Shown piece after piece: positions 37,012 through 48,646 of a stretch of DNA of 64,000 nt. This stretch comes from Deinandra increscens subsp. villosa (lineage: Eukaryota; Streptophyta; Magnoliopsida; Asterales; Asteraceae), in assembly GCA_039602395.1 (NCBI GenBank), contig JBCNJP010000007.1, positions 124,468,957 to 124,532,956 on the forward strand, in the 5' to 3' direction. The position numbers and the translations under genes are program-made. The notes below the pieces were generated by a model, which was not told the DNA's origin, did no database searches, and saw nothing but the letters and a program-made list of their open reading frames with translations. The number at the start of each line of letters is the position of its first letter. The stretch's first letter is position 1.

Positions 37012-40000
37012 TCATTTTTGTGTAGTTAGCTGTCGAATGACATATGGAAGAATGCCACCATGGTTGAAATAAGCCAATTCCACCTGCATGGACCAAAATC
37101 CAATTGTATGCTTATCAGGGGGCGTTCAAATGTGCATTTTATAACTATTTATCTAACCATTCAGAGTTTTCATATCGGCTGTAACAAAACAGATTATCTA
37201 GGGATAAAACAAAATTACCTCCGTGTCAAAGCGGGCGGTGCATGTGAATGATTTTCCATTGTCGGTAGTGACAGTGACATCTTGACCAGGACGGATTTCA
37301 CTAATATTGTTTGGTAGGTCAATGTTAAATCGTTCATGACCAGTCAAGCCTAGCGTATCTGCATCTTCACCAGCCTTGAAACAAAGGGGAATGATACCCA
37401 TTCCCACCAGATTACTGCGGTGGATCCTCTCAAAGCTTTTAGCAATCACGGCTTTAACTCCCTGTCAAAATATACATAACCATTACTAAAGAAACTTAAT
37501 TCAAAATCTCATCAAAAAATGAGAATAAAGTTGATTTGAATATGCTTTATCTTGCCAAAGTGTGTTTGTACTGCATAAAGCCCCTTCTAAATCATTTTAT
37601 CCAAATATTTAAATAATTTTAAAATAATATAATTTTTGTAATCATATTAGAAACACCAAGTCATACTGGTCACCCTAACACAGCCATAACAAAAAATTAC
37701 TGGCCCAATTGCCCCGTCTAGTTTCATGACTCACCTGCAACATAGGGCCCTTGGCAGCCCAATCTCTAGAGCTTCCACTACCGTACTCAGCTCCTGCCAA
37801 AATGATAGTATCCTGGCCGGCAGCCTTGTATTTCTGGTAAGAACAACAATGAATGAAATAACTTAGGGGGAAAATACTACTTGTATATTTAATGAAAGTA
37901 GATATTCGAATATTTATGAACTCACTGATGCAGCATCAAACACGGATAATTTCTCTCCAGTTGGAATATGCACCGTCTTAGGGCCAACTTCTCCATTTAA
38001 GAGCTTGTTAACAATGCGGATATTGGCAAAAGTACCCCGAGCCATGATTTCATCATTACCTCTTCGACTTCCATAAGAATTGAAGTCTTTGCGGTCAACC
38101 CCATGTTCAAGAAGGAATTTTGCAGCTGGGCTGTCTTTCTGAATGCTTCCTGCAGGTGATATGTGATCTGTTGTAATACTGTCGCCAACATTTAGCAAAC
38201 AATAGGCATCCTTCACACCGTGGGCCCCTGGTGGATCCATTGTCATGTTTTTGAAATATGGTGGTTCATGAATGTAAGTAGATTTCGGGTCCCATGAGTA
38301 TAGCTTGGATTCTTCGACTGATAAGTTATTCCACATGGGGTTTCCTTTAGTGATAGCTTCATAAGTGCTCTTAAACATGTCGGGTAGAACACTTGATTGA
38401 ACGGCCTGCAACGTTTAAAAATAACATATCTTTAAGACAGATTTTTTACTACAATATTATTTTGAACTATAGTTGACAGAAGTAATTACTAAATTCGACA
38501 GACTTCAAGAGTACTTACATCAGCAACTTCTTGGGTGCTTGGCCAGATATCTCTGAAATAAACATCTTTCCCATCTTTTCCAACTCCAATTGGTTCCTTC
38601 TCAAAATCAATATCAACCTGCAAACAAAATCAAAATGTATCAAGCTATCAGAATAAATCAGAAATAAATGGATCATGATAATCCAGATCGTTCCCTTAAT
38701 TTAACATTTTCAATTTCACAAAACGATCAAGATAAATCCATCTGCTACCATTTTATAATATAGTTAATTAGATAAACCAGCAGGGGTGAGGAAACAGAGA
38801 GAAGTTCGTCTTATATCATTTCACAAGGTCATTTAGATGAACTTATATTTCTTTCAAAGTAATATTCTCATGCTCTCAGAAGATTCTTGTGATATACAGC
38901 ATTACAGCCAAATTAGTTTCACAACTCAAAAAAAAAAAAAAAATTCTTACCGTGCCTGCAAGTGCATAGGCAACAACCAAAGGAGGCGACGCCAGATAGT
39001 TTGCTCTTGTCAAGGCATGAACACGACCCTCAAAGTTACGGTTCCCAGAGAGAACAGCAGATGCAATTATATCTGAAAATGAAAGCCAGAACTCATAAGT
39101 GAAAAGGAATAAATATCAAATTGTTAGCTTATATGGTAAAAACCTAAGGTAGAAAAACATATTATTCTACCATTTTCAGTAATTGCAGCACCAACTGTTT
39201 CATCCAGTTCCCCTGAATTACCAATACATGTTGTGCATCCATAACCAACAATGTTAAACCCTTGCTCATTCAAATACTTCTGCAACCCACTGTATAATTA
39301 AAGAATCATATCCCTATAAGTGTTCTTTAGATAATAAACCACCAAGAATCTGTTCTTCAAGAAATACAAGTAATACCTTTGGAGCAAATATTTTGTAACC
39401 ACTCCAGAGCCTGGAGCAAGACTTGTTTTTATCCATGGTTTGACCTGAATTATAATTAGACATTATACATACATCCAGATTTTCACAAGTGGTGTTTAAT
39501 CATAATAATAATAATAAGATACAAGTTATACCTTTAGGCCCAATTCACAGGCCTTTTTAGCAACAAGACCGGCCCCAAGCATAACACTAGGGTTTGATGT
39601 ATTTGTGCAGCTTGTGATTGCAGCAATTACGACACTACCATGCCTAAGTTCTGCTGGCTCTCCATGGAATGAAAATTTTGCAACTTTATCTTGGGACTCT
39701 TTTGGTACAGCAAAGCCCTGCAAATAGTTGTTTTATCAGAAAATGTACATTTAGATACACATGCTACAGTCTACACATTGGAAGGAGATATGCTTATATG
39801 CCAGTTTACATGACTACATATTTATATATATTTTTAAATGAATAACAGAACCGTTGTTGCAGGTCAACTCATCCTGACCTGTTTCAACCATACTCATAAA
39901 TAGACCCGTTACAAACCATACTTGCTTTGCAACCTCTAGCAAAATGAATAAGCATACACAACAGTTATATATATATACACACCTTGAATCCCACTTTGTT

Positions 40001-43000
40001 GTCGAGGCAAGAATGCCAATCTGCTTTCATGTCTTTCAAAGGAACACGATCGTGAGGCCTATGAAAAAAATATTAAATAATCTGGTCAATTTAGACTAAA
40101 AAAATGATACAAGTAAATACACATGTGGTCTGTGGGATATTTCACTGGTAAGACTACACAAAAACACACCTCTTTGGCCCTGAGATACAAGGTTCCACGT
40201 CTGTAAGGTCTAGCTCCAAGTAGGATGAGTAAACTCTTTCTACTTGTGGCTGAAATTATAAAATTATAATTACATCACTGATCAAACCAAGATACCAACC
40301 AGACCATATTGCAGTTAAGCATCGCAAGTAGGGATCTTACCTCCTTATAGTCAACAAACATGTTGTTTGCCCTTAAATATGCTTCTATCATTGCAACCTA
40401 AATTTCATCAAAAGAGAATAATGTCAATGCAGAGTATACAGTCAATTAATTTAAATGATGACCCAAATATTAGAATCTCATACAGTATCATCACTGCGTC
40501 CAGTTAATCTTAGATACTGAAGTGTGACATTATCAACTGGGAAGAATCCCATTGTTGCACCATACTCAGGTGACATGTTGGCAATAGTTGCCCTGTCAGC
40601 CAGAGAAATTTTACCGACACCCTCACCTATCAGAAATAAGATCGATAATATCAGTACTTATATAATTATTATATGTATTTGCTACCATGGGGCTACTAAC
40701 CACTGTCACGTTTACCTACCATGGAATTCAACAAATTTTCCAACCACACCATGCTTCCTCAACATTTGGGTGACAGTTAAAACCAAATCAGTTGCTGTTA
40801 CACCATCACGTAATTTTCCTGATAACTTGAAGCCAACAACCCCAGGTAAAACCATACTCATTGGCTGTCAATGTCACAATACACTGTATTAGAAATAAAC
40901 TGCAGCAAATACATCAAATTAATTACATTAAAAATAGAAAAACAGGTTTACCTGCCCAAGCATAGCTGCCTCAGCTTCGATTCCTCCAACACCCCAACCA
41001 GCAACACCTAACCCATCAATCATTGTAGTGTGGGAATCAGTTCCCACAACACTATCGGGATAGAGCACTCCATCAGTGTTGAAAACAACCCGACCCAAGT
41101 ATTCAAGATTAACCTGAAATTGTATCCAGTTAAATTGGAACTGCTTTCTTCACTAGTTACATTAGATCAGGAGGTGTTTGGTTAGAGAGCACATGTTTGA
41201 CAGTGTTTAGGTATGTTTAGTTTCAGGGTAAGGGTTTAATAAAAAACGGCACCAGCCTAAAAGGTCAGGTTTAGAAGTCCCTACCCATTCCTTTCCACCC
41301 TGTTATCAAACTCATATTCATAGTAGTTCCCGACTGTTGACCAAGAATGGGGAAAAGTTGAAGGGACTCCCAAAAATAATAGTATGTATGTAATATTTAT
41401 ATTGATGTACAATTGTACCACAAAAATAAAATGAGCCATAAGCTTTTAGATTAAAGAGGGTACCTGATGCACGATACCAGATCCTGGTGGAACAACAAGC
41501 ATGTTATGAAAAGCTTTTGATCCCCACTTAAGAAAGGCAAATCTCTCCTTGTTTCTTTGAAATTCAAGTTCCATATTTGCCTGTACTGCATTTTCTGTCC
41601 TAGCAACATCAACTTGAACTGAATGATCAATCACGAGATCCACTGGAACCTGAAGCAAAACATCACAACAAGATAAATTAAAAAAATAACCTCTTTTTTT
41701 GCAGAGACACATGGAAGCACGGAATGCCTCCAAATTGATGTACATTTATTAAATTATTTTACAATCAACATGCAAATACAGGACGTACCAAAGGATTAAT
41801 CTTGTTTGAGTCACCACCTAGATTATTCATGGCATCTCGCATACATGCAAGGTCAACAACAGCTGGAACCCCAGTAAAATCCTGGATATTAAGACAAAAG
41901 TTATAACATGAAATCGGCATAAACGATACACGTGATCATGAAAAGCCAATGAGCTGAAAGAAGTGAAGGTAGATGCCTGCAAGAGAACACGGGCTGGCTT
42001 GAATGGAATCTCAACTTGCTTTGGAGCAGTCTTTTCCCAATCAATAATCTTCTCAACATCTTCCTTGGTAACTTGGAAATTGTCACAATTACGGATTGCA
42101 GATTCTAGAAGAATCCTAATAGAATAAGGCAGCTTATCTGTTTTCCATACCAGAAGATTTATGGTTATTCTGAGGTGAATTGCACTATAACATGAAAACT
42201 ATGAAGAATGTAGTGTTTGAGAAATCTAGAATTGCAAAATAAGAAAATTACCAACTCTTGGATCATTCAGAGCAGGCAAACTATAGAACTTCCCAAACTC
42301 CCCGCCGCCAGGCTTGGGAAGACCAGTTAGAATTCCATTGAAAGCATTCTGAGAAGCTGCATATATGCATTTGCATAAGGAATCAGATAAAAAAAAGGTA
42401 CAATATCTGGAAGTATACGTTAGAAAGCAGATCTGATAAACATCATAAGTCAGATGCCTACAGCATTTGCGAAATCGTGTTTATCCCAAACTGATTTAAT
42501 CTATACACTCTTTTTATTGCTGTTTTGATAAGAGAGAGCTCTTACGGAATAACCAGAGGTCAAAACTAATCGCTCTGTTTGTCAATCACAACAATCATAT
42601 CTCAAACAAAAAAAAAGTTACCTACTCACACGATAAATAGTGTTAACTACAAACTTCTAACTAACCTTGCAGAATATTGAGTCAAACAAGAGGTTAGTTA
42701 TTCACTTTTTCTACTATCGTTTTTAGGTCAAAACTACCATCAACGATAAAGTTGAATCGTACATCCAAAGTTTTACAGTCAACGTCAACGATTCTGAGGC
42801 AATTTTACGTGATGTGAAATAAAGCAGATCGAGTGATCTATAAGAAATGATAGCTTTCGAATCACTAGGTATCACATAGCCATAAACAAAATCAAACTCA
42901 TACGAAAGCAAGAACTAAGCAAGAGTGAGATCAATTACCCATAGTAGCCAGCGTGCGGTGAAAGCGATCGAGTACAGGCGAAGCAGCGGTCCTGATCTGC

Positions 43001-43233
43001 GACGTGAGAGTGACCGGAGACTTCCAATCAACACCGTGACTCCAGCGAGGGACGGAGGATCTGACGGAACGGAAGGCGGAGGAGACGCCGCTGTACGATC
43101 GGCACTGGGAAGCGACCGGAGATGGATCGGGAGACGGCTGAGTTCTGGAGACGGTGGAATGGAGCCTGGTGGCGGTGGTTGACCTTGAAGCTCGTCGGAG
43201 GAGAGCTGAAGAACGGGGTCCTGTTATATACAT
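37012..43233 (-). CDS. ACO: Aconitate hydratase with N-terminal mitochondrial-type presequence
   Basis: Interconverts citrate and isocitrate in the TCA and glyoxylate cycles, using a [4Fe-4S] cluster. Twenty exons (minus strand): 43233-42939, 42356-42252, 42137-41977, 41881-41789, 41649-41464, 41113-40952, 40864-40720, 40626-40484, 40397-40341, 40249-40170, 40058-39983, 39717-39532, 39444-39377, 39289-39171, 39072-38951, 38617-38519, 38405-37926, 37833-37735, 37461-37219, 37083-37012. The frame is continuous for about 996 aa, the usual length of plant aconitases with a presequence. The first roughly 95 residues are Arg/Ser-rich, as in a mitochondrial targeting peptide. Visible motifs: [39 protein letters not shown], the cluster cysteines in ITSCTNTSNPS and GYGCTTCIGNSG, and the C-terminal-domain GAEYGSGSSRDWAAKGP. 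One intron (41976-41882) uses a GC donor; the others are GT-AG. Plant aconitases can occur in both cytosol and mitochondria, so dual location is possible. Confidence 0.95.
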
Positions 43234-43689
43234 AGTGATGGCGAGTGGATTACAGAAGCATCCAAAAACGAAGAGATTGAGATAAGGACGGGTGAATGAT
43301 GAGGGATGGAGGCGATTGATTGGGGGTGGTGAAGAAGATTGATTGATGATGGCGTTTTTAGGGGGATGGCAGGGAGGAGAATAATTGGGATTGTGGAAGA
43401 CGAGCGAATATTGGAAAAAGGCCTATGGGCGTGTGCCACTTTTCACCTTTTTATAACGGAATAATTTTTAGGGCAAAGTTAAAAAGCTTTGTTTTACAAA
43501 AGTATTTCTCAGTTCGTGATGGATCGTTTTTTTGAACGGCGCTTTCCATTTAACACCCATCCTAAGTTCCTAACAATGACACTAGGAAGGTCAAAAGAAA
43601 AGCAACAAGGGGAAGCTTACATATTAAATTTACACCAAAACATTTCGCTTTAAATCTATTCACTTTCCTCTATTTTACCTCAAAGTAAC
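43234..43689. other. Aconitase upstream region and SINE-like tail
   Basis: 43234-43440 is probably the aconitase 5' leader and promoter on the minus strand (CT-rich there). Near 43528 an oligo-T/GAACGGCG junction resembles the tail of the local SINE family in minus orientation. No other gene is supported. Confidence 0.4.
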
Positions 43690-43934
43690 TCAAAATTTGA
43701 TGTCATTAAAAAGTGTCTGAATGTTGAGGTTCTTCCTCCCAAACACAACATTGTTTCGGGACTTCCATAAACTCCAAATAGCCGTGAGGCTAATTGTGTA
43801 AAAAATTGACTTCTTTTTGCTGCAAAACGGAGAGTCGTCCACGGCGATCACCAAATCTTGTAACTTGAAAGCGAATATGCTCGGAACCCCACACCAGTTT
43901 GACACCATTTGCCAAACAATCGAGGCCACCCAAT

Positions 43935-44174
43935 TGTTAAAGAATGATATTAAGAGATAGAGGTAATGGTTTGAAATGAATTGTTTGATACATTTGAGAG
44001 AACCAATTACACAGAATAAATAGTGAAAACTATTGGTAAAACAGGAAACATGGCAGCTATGAAATAGGCTGTAAATTAGTTGTACTCTTGCTGTCATTTA
44101 CTCTTAGTTTGGAAGGGAGATGAAGATGATAAATTGGTCGTAAATTTCGTCAATCCCAGCTATCCTTTCTAACA
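43935..44174 (-). repeat. 3' LTR of the Copia element
   Basis: 240 bp, matching 47993-48232 at every position I compared. The stop codon of the pol frame (44169-44171) lies within its first six bases. Confidence 0.93.
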
Positions 44175-47100
44175 CTCCCCCTCAAGTTGAATAGTAGGGT
44201 CTCCGACATTCAACTTGGCAAGACAGTTACTAAAGATTCTTCCATTCACAGCTTTAGTTAGTATGTCTGCAAGTTGGTCTTCAGATCGAACAAATGGAAG
44301 CTCAATAATCTTGTCTTCTAGTTTCTCCTTGATGAAGTGTCGATCAACTTCCACATGTTTGGTACGATCGTGTTGGACGGGGTTCTCTGATATTTGAATT
44401 GCTGCTTCATTATCACACATAATCCTGCATGTTTGTTTTGGAGGAAAACCAATTTCAGTTATAAGTTTCCTTATCCACAAGACTTCCGCAAGACCCCGTG
44501 CAATTCCTCTAAATTCAGCCTCGGCACTAGACAGTGCTACTACCTTCTGCTTTTTACTTCTCCAGGTAACAAGATTTCCTCCCACGAGGGTAAAATAACC
44601 TGATGTTGATCTTCGGTTCCCTTTATCCCCTGCCCAATCTGCATCGGTATATGCTTGGATTTCTAAGTGTTGGTTTGGTTTGAAGATGACCCCATGACCA
44701 ACAGTTCCTTTGAGGTACCTGATAATCCTCCACACTGCATCCATATGTGTTACTTGTGGTTGATGCATAAATCGGCTGACAACCCCTACTGCATAGGCTA
44801 TGTCGGGCCTCGTGTGTGAGAGGTATATTAGTTTCCCTACTAGCTTTTGGTATCTTTCTCTATTGGCTGCCTCTGCTCCCTCTATCATGTGAAGTTTATG
44901 ATTCATGATCATTGGAGTTTCTGCTGGTTTGCAGTCCAGCATTCCAGTTTCCGCTAGAAGATCTAACACGTACTTCTTTTGACATATGAAGATACCCCTT
45001 TTTGACCTTAGTACTTCAATGCCAAGGAAGTACTTAAGTCTCCCCAAATCCTTCATTTCAAACTCTGAGAACAGATTTTTTCGTAGTTTTGTGATTTCTT
45101 CAACATCGTCTCCGGTGATAATCATATCATCAACATATATGATGAGACAAGTAACAAGTTTGTTTCTTCTTTTGAGAAATAAGGTGTGATCAGAGTTGCT
45201 TTGTTTGAACCCATATTTTCTCATTGCTACGGTGAACCTTCCAAACCATGCCCGAGGAGATTGTTTGAGACCATAGAGAGATTTCTTTAGCTTACAAACT
45301 TCCTTTGCCTTGAATTCTTTTGTAAATCCGGGTGGGGCTTCCATGTAGACTTCTTCCTTTAGTTCCCCATGTAAAAAAGCATTTGTCACGTCGAATTGAT
45401 GAAGTGGCCAATCTTTATTAGCGGCTATTGAAAACAGGACTCTAATTGTGTCAATTTTGGCAACTGGAGAGAAAGTCTCTGAATAGTCAGTCCCATATGT
45501 CTGGGTGTATCCTTTTGCAACCAAGCGAGCTTTATACCGTTCGATGGTTCCATCAGGTTTGTGTTTAATTGAGAAGACCCAACGACACCCTACAGGCTTC
45601 TTTCCTGATGGAATGGTGCACCTTTCCCACGTATCGTTCTTCATTAATGCGCCCATTTCCAAATTCATTGCATCTCTCCAGTTCTTTGACTTCAAGGCTT
45701 GTTCGACACTGCTAGGGATATCTTCAGTATATAATGCTGACTCGTAGGCTTTGGCATCTCTAGTTAAATTGCTTTTGGCTAGATTAGCCATAGGGAACTT
45801 GGAACTTCTGGATTGCCGTTCAGGTGTATATCGTTTCGGAGGAACACCCCTGTTGACTCTTGGTGGTAGGGTATATCGTTCAGTAGTGTCTTCTTGTGTC
45901 TGATCCTCGTGTGACTCTTGTGGTTCAACTGGATCTATTTCTATTTCATTCACAAGTTCATGGGTTTCATTAGTTTGAACAGACTCATGGGTTTGAGAAG
46001 TACTTACCTCAGATATCAGATCAGGAGGAGTTGGTTCTGTAGCACTGCTAGGTACGGATTGTTGTGGACTTAGTGACTCATTGTGACAAATATCTTCTCC
46101 TAATTGTATGCTCCTAAGCCAACTCAGTGTGTCACTTATCTCTCTCTCCCCCTCACCACTGTGTTGGGTTTTGTAGAAGAACTCAGTTTCAAGGAAGTCA
46201 CAATTCATGGTAGTGTATATGTGACGCTTTCGAGGATTGTAACAACGATACCCCTTTTGATTGATCCCATACCCTACAAATACACATTTTTCTGCACATG
46301 GATCTAGTTTGGTTCTATCGGTTTTGGGTATGTGGACAAAAACAGAACATCCGAAGATTCGTGGTTGGAGAGTAAGAACTGGAGGAATTTTAGTGAATTC
46401 GGATAGTGCTTGTAGTGGGGTTTTTAGGTTAAGAGCTTTGGTTGGTAACCTATTGATAAGATAGGTAGCAGTTGCAAGGGCTTCGGGCCAGAAAAACTTA
46501 GGGACTTGAGATTCAATTAGGAGGGCACGAGTTATTTCTAGAAGAATACGATTCTTCCGTTCTACGGTTCCATTCTGTTCAGGGGTGTGAGGACATGACG
46601 TTTGGTGGATTATACCCTTGGTTTGGCAGAATTGTTTCATTTGAGTATTCACAAATTCACCCCCATTATCTGATCTGAGGGTTTGAATACTAGTTTGAAA
46701 TTGTGTTTCGATCATTGTATAAAACATGGTGAATTTATCAACTACTTCAGATTTGTGTTTCAAGAAGTAGATCCATGTCATACGTGTGCAATCATCAACA
46801 AACAATAAGAAGAAACGAAAGTTTTGCCCCCCAATGACCTCTGCGGTTCCCCATACATCTGAGTGAATTAATGAAAACGGTGTGTCAACCCGAGTATTAT
46901 TTGGTTTAAAAGAGTGTCTATGGCTTTTGGCCAACACACACGTTTCACATTCCAACCTTTTATTTGAAGGAAAAAGTTTGGGAAATAGTAAATGTAGGTA
47001 ACCGATAGATGGATGTCCTAGCCTTCTGTGCCAAAGCCAAGCTTCCCTGTTTGCAGTTCCATGAGCAAGCATAGTAGTACCTTCCTGAGTCACTTCGTCC

Positions 47101-47933
47101 ACATAGTACAAACCTTCACGTTCAGTGCCACGCCCAATGATCACTCCCGTCTGGATATCCTGTAGAATACAAAAATTCGGATGCATTAAGACACTGCAAT
47201 TTAATTCCTTTGTTACATGACTGATAGATAATAATTTATGTGATAGAGAGGGGACATAGAGGCAATTCGAGAGTTTAAGTGTTGGTGTTATCTCAACACT
47301 TCCTCCTCCTTCTACGACCATTATTCCTCCATTTGCCGTTTGAATCCGTTTTTTGCATGGTGTAGATGCCGATGCAATATCCGATGGATCAAACGTCATG
47401 GTATCTGTTGCCCCGCAGTCAAGTATCCACGAATTTTCTTGTTTTTTATCGTGAGTGTTGACTATATTTGCAAACCCACCCTTTGTGTACCAAGACTTAA
47501 CTTTAGGGCCTTTTTTAAAACTTTCAGAATTTGGGGGGTGTGTAGGTAAATTATGAAAGTTGGTACGTTTAAAGGAAATAGGGTTTGGGAAGAAACCCTC
47601 AACCCAGTTTATTCCTTTTTTACGGTTCAGCGCCGCTGGACTTTTCTTCTCAAATATAACGGCCGCCGGTGTACCTCTAGCAACATCGTCGTGTGTCGTC
47701 GCTAAGTCATCATTATTCGTGAGTTTCTGGCCTTCATCGCCGCTGCTCGTTGATGTTTTCATCGAAGGCGCTCTTGTTCCGGTGACGATAGCCGAGGTAG
47801 CGTTTCTCGTTTCGCCGGAGACGTTTCTTGTTTCGCCGGAGACATCCCTCGTTTCAGACGCCGTTGTGACGTCAGCTGTATTTGGTTCCACGGCGGCAGG
47901 CACTGTTGCTACAACTCGTTTTTTCGGCGTCAT
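44169..47933 (-). CDS. Copia pol polyprotein (protease, integrase, reverse transcriptase, RNase H), no gag domain
   Basis: An uninterrupted 1254-codon frame. Residues 1-165 are a low-complexity Thr/Ser/Ala-rich leader with near-repeats (SGETRNVSGETRN) and no recognisable gag fold or CCHC knuckle. The aspartic protease follows at about 169-180 as WILDCGATDTMT, with Cys in place of the usual Ser of DSG. Integrase has the HHCC finger (LWHRRLGHPS ... CETCVLAK) and D,D,E residues (HSDVWG, RSDNGGEF, EQNGTVERK). Reverse transcriptase has YVDDMIITG near residue 930. RNase H has YTDADWAG and SSAEAEFRG. All signature residues look intact. Complete Copia polyproteins start with gag, so this element probably depends on capsid protein supplied by a relative. 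The last codons overlap the polypurine tract and LTR. Confidence 0.92.
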   Translation of the reverse strand: MTPKKRVVATVPAAVEPNTADVTTASETRDVSGETRNVSGETRNATSAIVTGTRAPSMKTSTSSGDEGQKLTNNDDLATTHDDVARGTPAAVIFEKKSPAALNRKKGINWVEGFFPNPISFKRTNFHNLPTHPPNSESFKKGPKVKSWYTKGGFANIVNTHDKKQENSWILDCGATDTMTFDPSDIASASTPCKKRIQTANGGIMVVEGGGSVEITPTLKLSNCLYVPSLSHKLLSISHVTKELNCSVLMHPNFCILQDIQTGVIIGRGTEREGLYYVDEVTQEGTTMLAHGTANREAWLWHRRLGHPSIGYLHLLFPKLFPSNKRLECETCVLAKSHRHSFKPNNTRVDTPFSLIHSDVWGTAEVIGGQNFRFFLLFVDDCTRMTWIYFLKHKSEVVDKFTMFYTMIETQFQTSIQTLRSDNGGEFVNTQMKQFCQTKGIIHQTSCPHTPEQNGTVERKNRILLEITRALLIESQVPKFFWPEALATATYLINRLPTKALNLKTPLQALSEFTKIPPVLTLQPRIFGCSVFVHIPKTDRTKLDPCAEKCVFVGYGINQKGYRCYNPRKRHIYTTMNCDFLETEFFYKTQHSGEGEREISDTLSWLRSIQLGEDICHNESLSPQQSVPSSATEPTPPDLISEVSTSQTHESVQTNETHELVNEIEIDPVEPQESHEDQTQEDTTERYTLPPRVNRGVPPKRYTPERQSRSSKFPMANLAKSNLTRDAKAYESALYTEDIPSSVEQALKSKNWRDAMNLEMGALMKNDTWERCTIPSGKKPVGCRWVFSIKHKPDGTIERYKARLVAKGYTQTYGTDYSETFSPVAKIDTIRVLFSIAANKDWPLHQFDVTNAFLHGELKEEVYMEAPPGFTKEFKAKEVCKLKKSLYGLKQSPRAWFGRFTVAMRKYGFKQSNSDHTLFLKRRNKLVTCLIIYVDDMIITGDDVEEITKLRKNLFSEFEMKDLGRLKYFLGIEVLRSKRGIFICQKKYVLDLLAETGMLDCKPAETPMIMNHKLHMIEGAEAANRERYQKLVGKLIYLSHTRPDIAYAVGVVSRFMHQPQVTHMDAVWRIIRYLKGTVGHGVIFKPNQHLEIQAYTDADWAGDKGNRRSTSGYFTLVGGNLVTWRSKKQKVVALSSAEAEFRGIARGLAEVLWIRKLITEIGFPPKQTCRIMCDNEAAIQISENPVQHDRTKHVEVDRHFIKEKLEDKIIELPFVRSEDQLADILTKAVNGRIFSNCLAKLNVGDPTIQLEGEC

Positions 47934-47977
47934 TCTTGATTTCTGATCGTGGATATATTGGTCCTAGAACCAAAGAC

Positions 47978-47992
47978 ACCGCTCTGATGCCA
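47978..47992 (-). promoter_or_regulatory. Primer-binding site of the Copia element
   Basis: Directly after the 5' LTR on the minus strand the sequence reads TGGCATCAGAGCGGT. Plant Copia elements typically use TGGTATCAGAGC, complementary to the 3' end of initiator tRNA-Met, so there is one mismatch. Confidence 0.8.
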
Positions 47993-48232
47993 TGTTAAAG
48001 AATGATATTAAGAGATAGAGGTAATGGTTTGAAATGAATTGTTTGATACATTTGAGAGAACCAATTACACAGAATAAATAGTGAAAACTATTGGTAAAAC
48101 AGGAAACATGGCAGCTATGAAATAGGCTGTAAATTAGTTGTACTCTTGCTGTCATTTACTCTTAGTTTGGAAGGGAGATGAAGATGATAAATTGGTCGTA
48201 AATTTCGTCAATCCCAGCTATCCTTTCTAACA
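47993..48232 (-). repeat. 5' LTR of the Copia element
   Basis: 240 bp, starting TGTTAGAAAGG and ending CTTTAACA in element orientation, matching the 3' LTR. It should carry the element's promoter; no strong TATA box stands out. Confidence 0.93.
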
Positions 48233-48646
48233 CCAATATCCGATCAAAAGGTGATAAGCTGACTCCTCCGATTCACCACCACACAACGGGCAAGACAAAT
48301 CCTTCAAAGGAACATTTCTCGCAGCGAGCGTAACGCGCGTAGCAATTCTATCTTGAAAAGCCCGCCAGAAAAAAATGTTTACTTTACAAGGGACTAAACG
48401 ATTCCACGGCATCACCAACCTAGACAGAGAGGGAAGGATAGAACACAAAATACATTTGATAGAAGCCACCGAAAATTCCCCCGTCGGGCCACCCTTCCAT
48501 CGCACCACATTATTTTCCACAACCAAGAGCCCACTCAAATCCACTGATTCACCAACCTTTTCCATCACCTTAATTATGTTAACCCAGGTACATCCCAACG
48601 ACTTTTTACAAGGAATTAGAGCTTGTCCTCTAAGCTTTTGATGCAA

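Larger units (their letters stand above)
43935..48232 (-). mobile_element. Complete-ended Ty1/copia LTR retrotransposon lacking gag
   Basis: Two 240-bp LTRs (43935-44174 and 47993-48232), between which I find no difference, begin TG and end CA in element orientation. CCAAT flanks both ends (43930-43934, 48233-48237). In minus orientation the 5' LTR is followed by TGGCATCAGAGC, one base from the initiator-tRNA-Met primer-binding site. A polypurine tract CTTGAGGGGGAG precedes the 3' LTR. The internal region encodes a single pol frame but no gag. Identical LTRs indicate a very recent insertion. Confidence 0.95.
43690..48646 (-). pseudogene. LINE C-terminal remnant (zf-RVT region), split by a Copia element
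   Basis: Two minus-strand pieces, 48238-48646 and 43690-43934, form one continuous reading frame once the Copia element and one copy of its CCAAT duplication are set aside. The first piece has the zinc-binding region that follows plant LINE reverse transcriptases: WNRLVPCKVNIFFWRAFQ, then CPLCGGESEESAYHLL. The second continues with IWSLWKSRNNVVFG and a stop at 43690. The reverse transcriptase and endonuclease are missing. A truncated, immobile LINE that served as the Copia target. Confidence 0.75.

Noticed and set aside
44215..47946. Several plus-strand frames opposite the Copia pol gene
   Set aside because: Antisense shadows of the intact pol frame.
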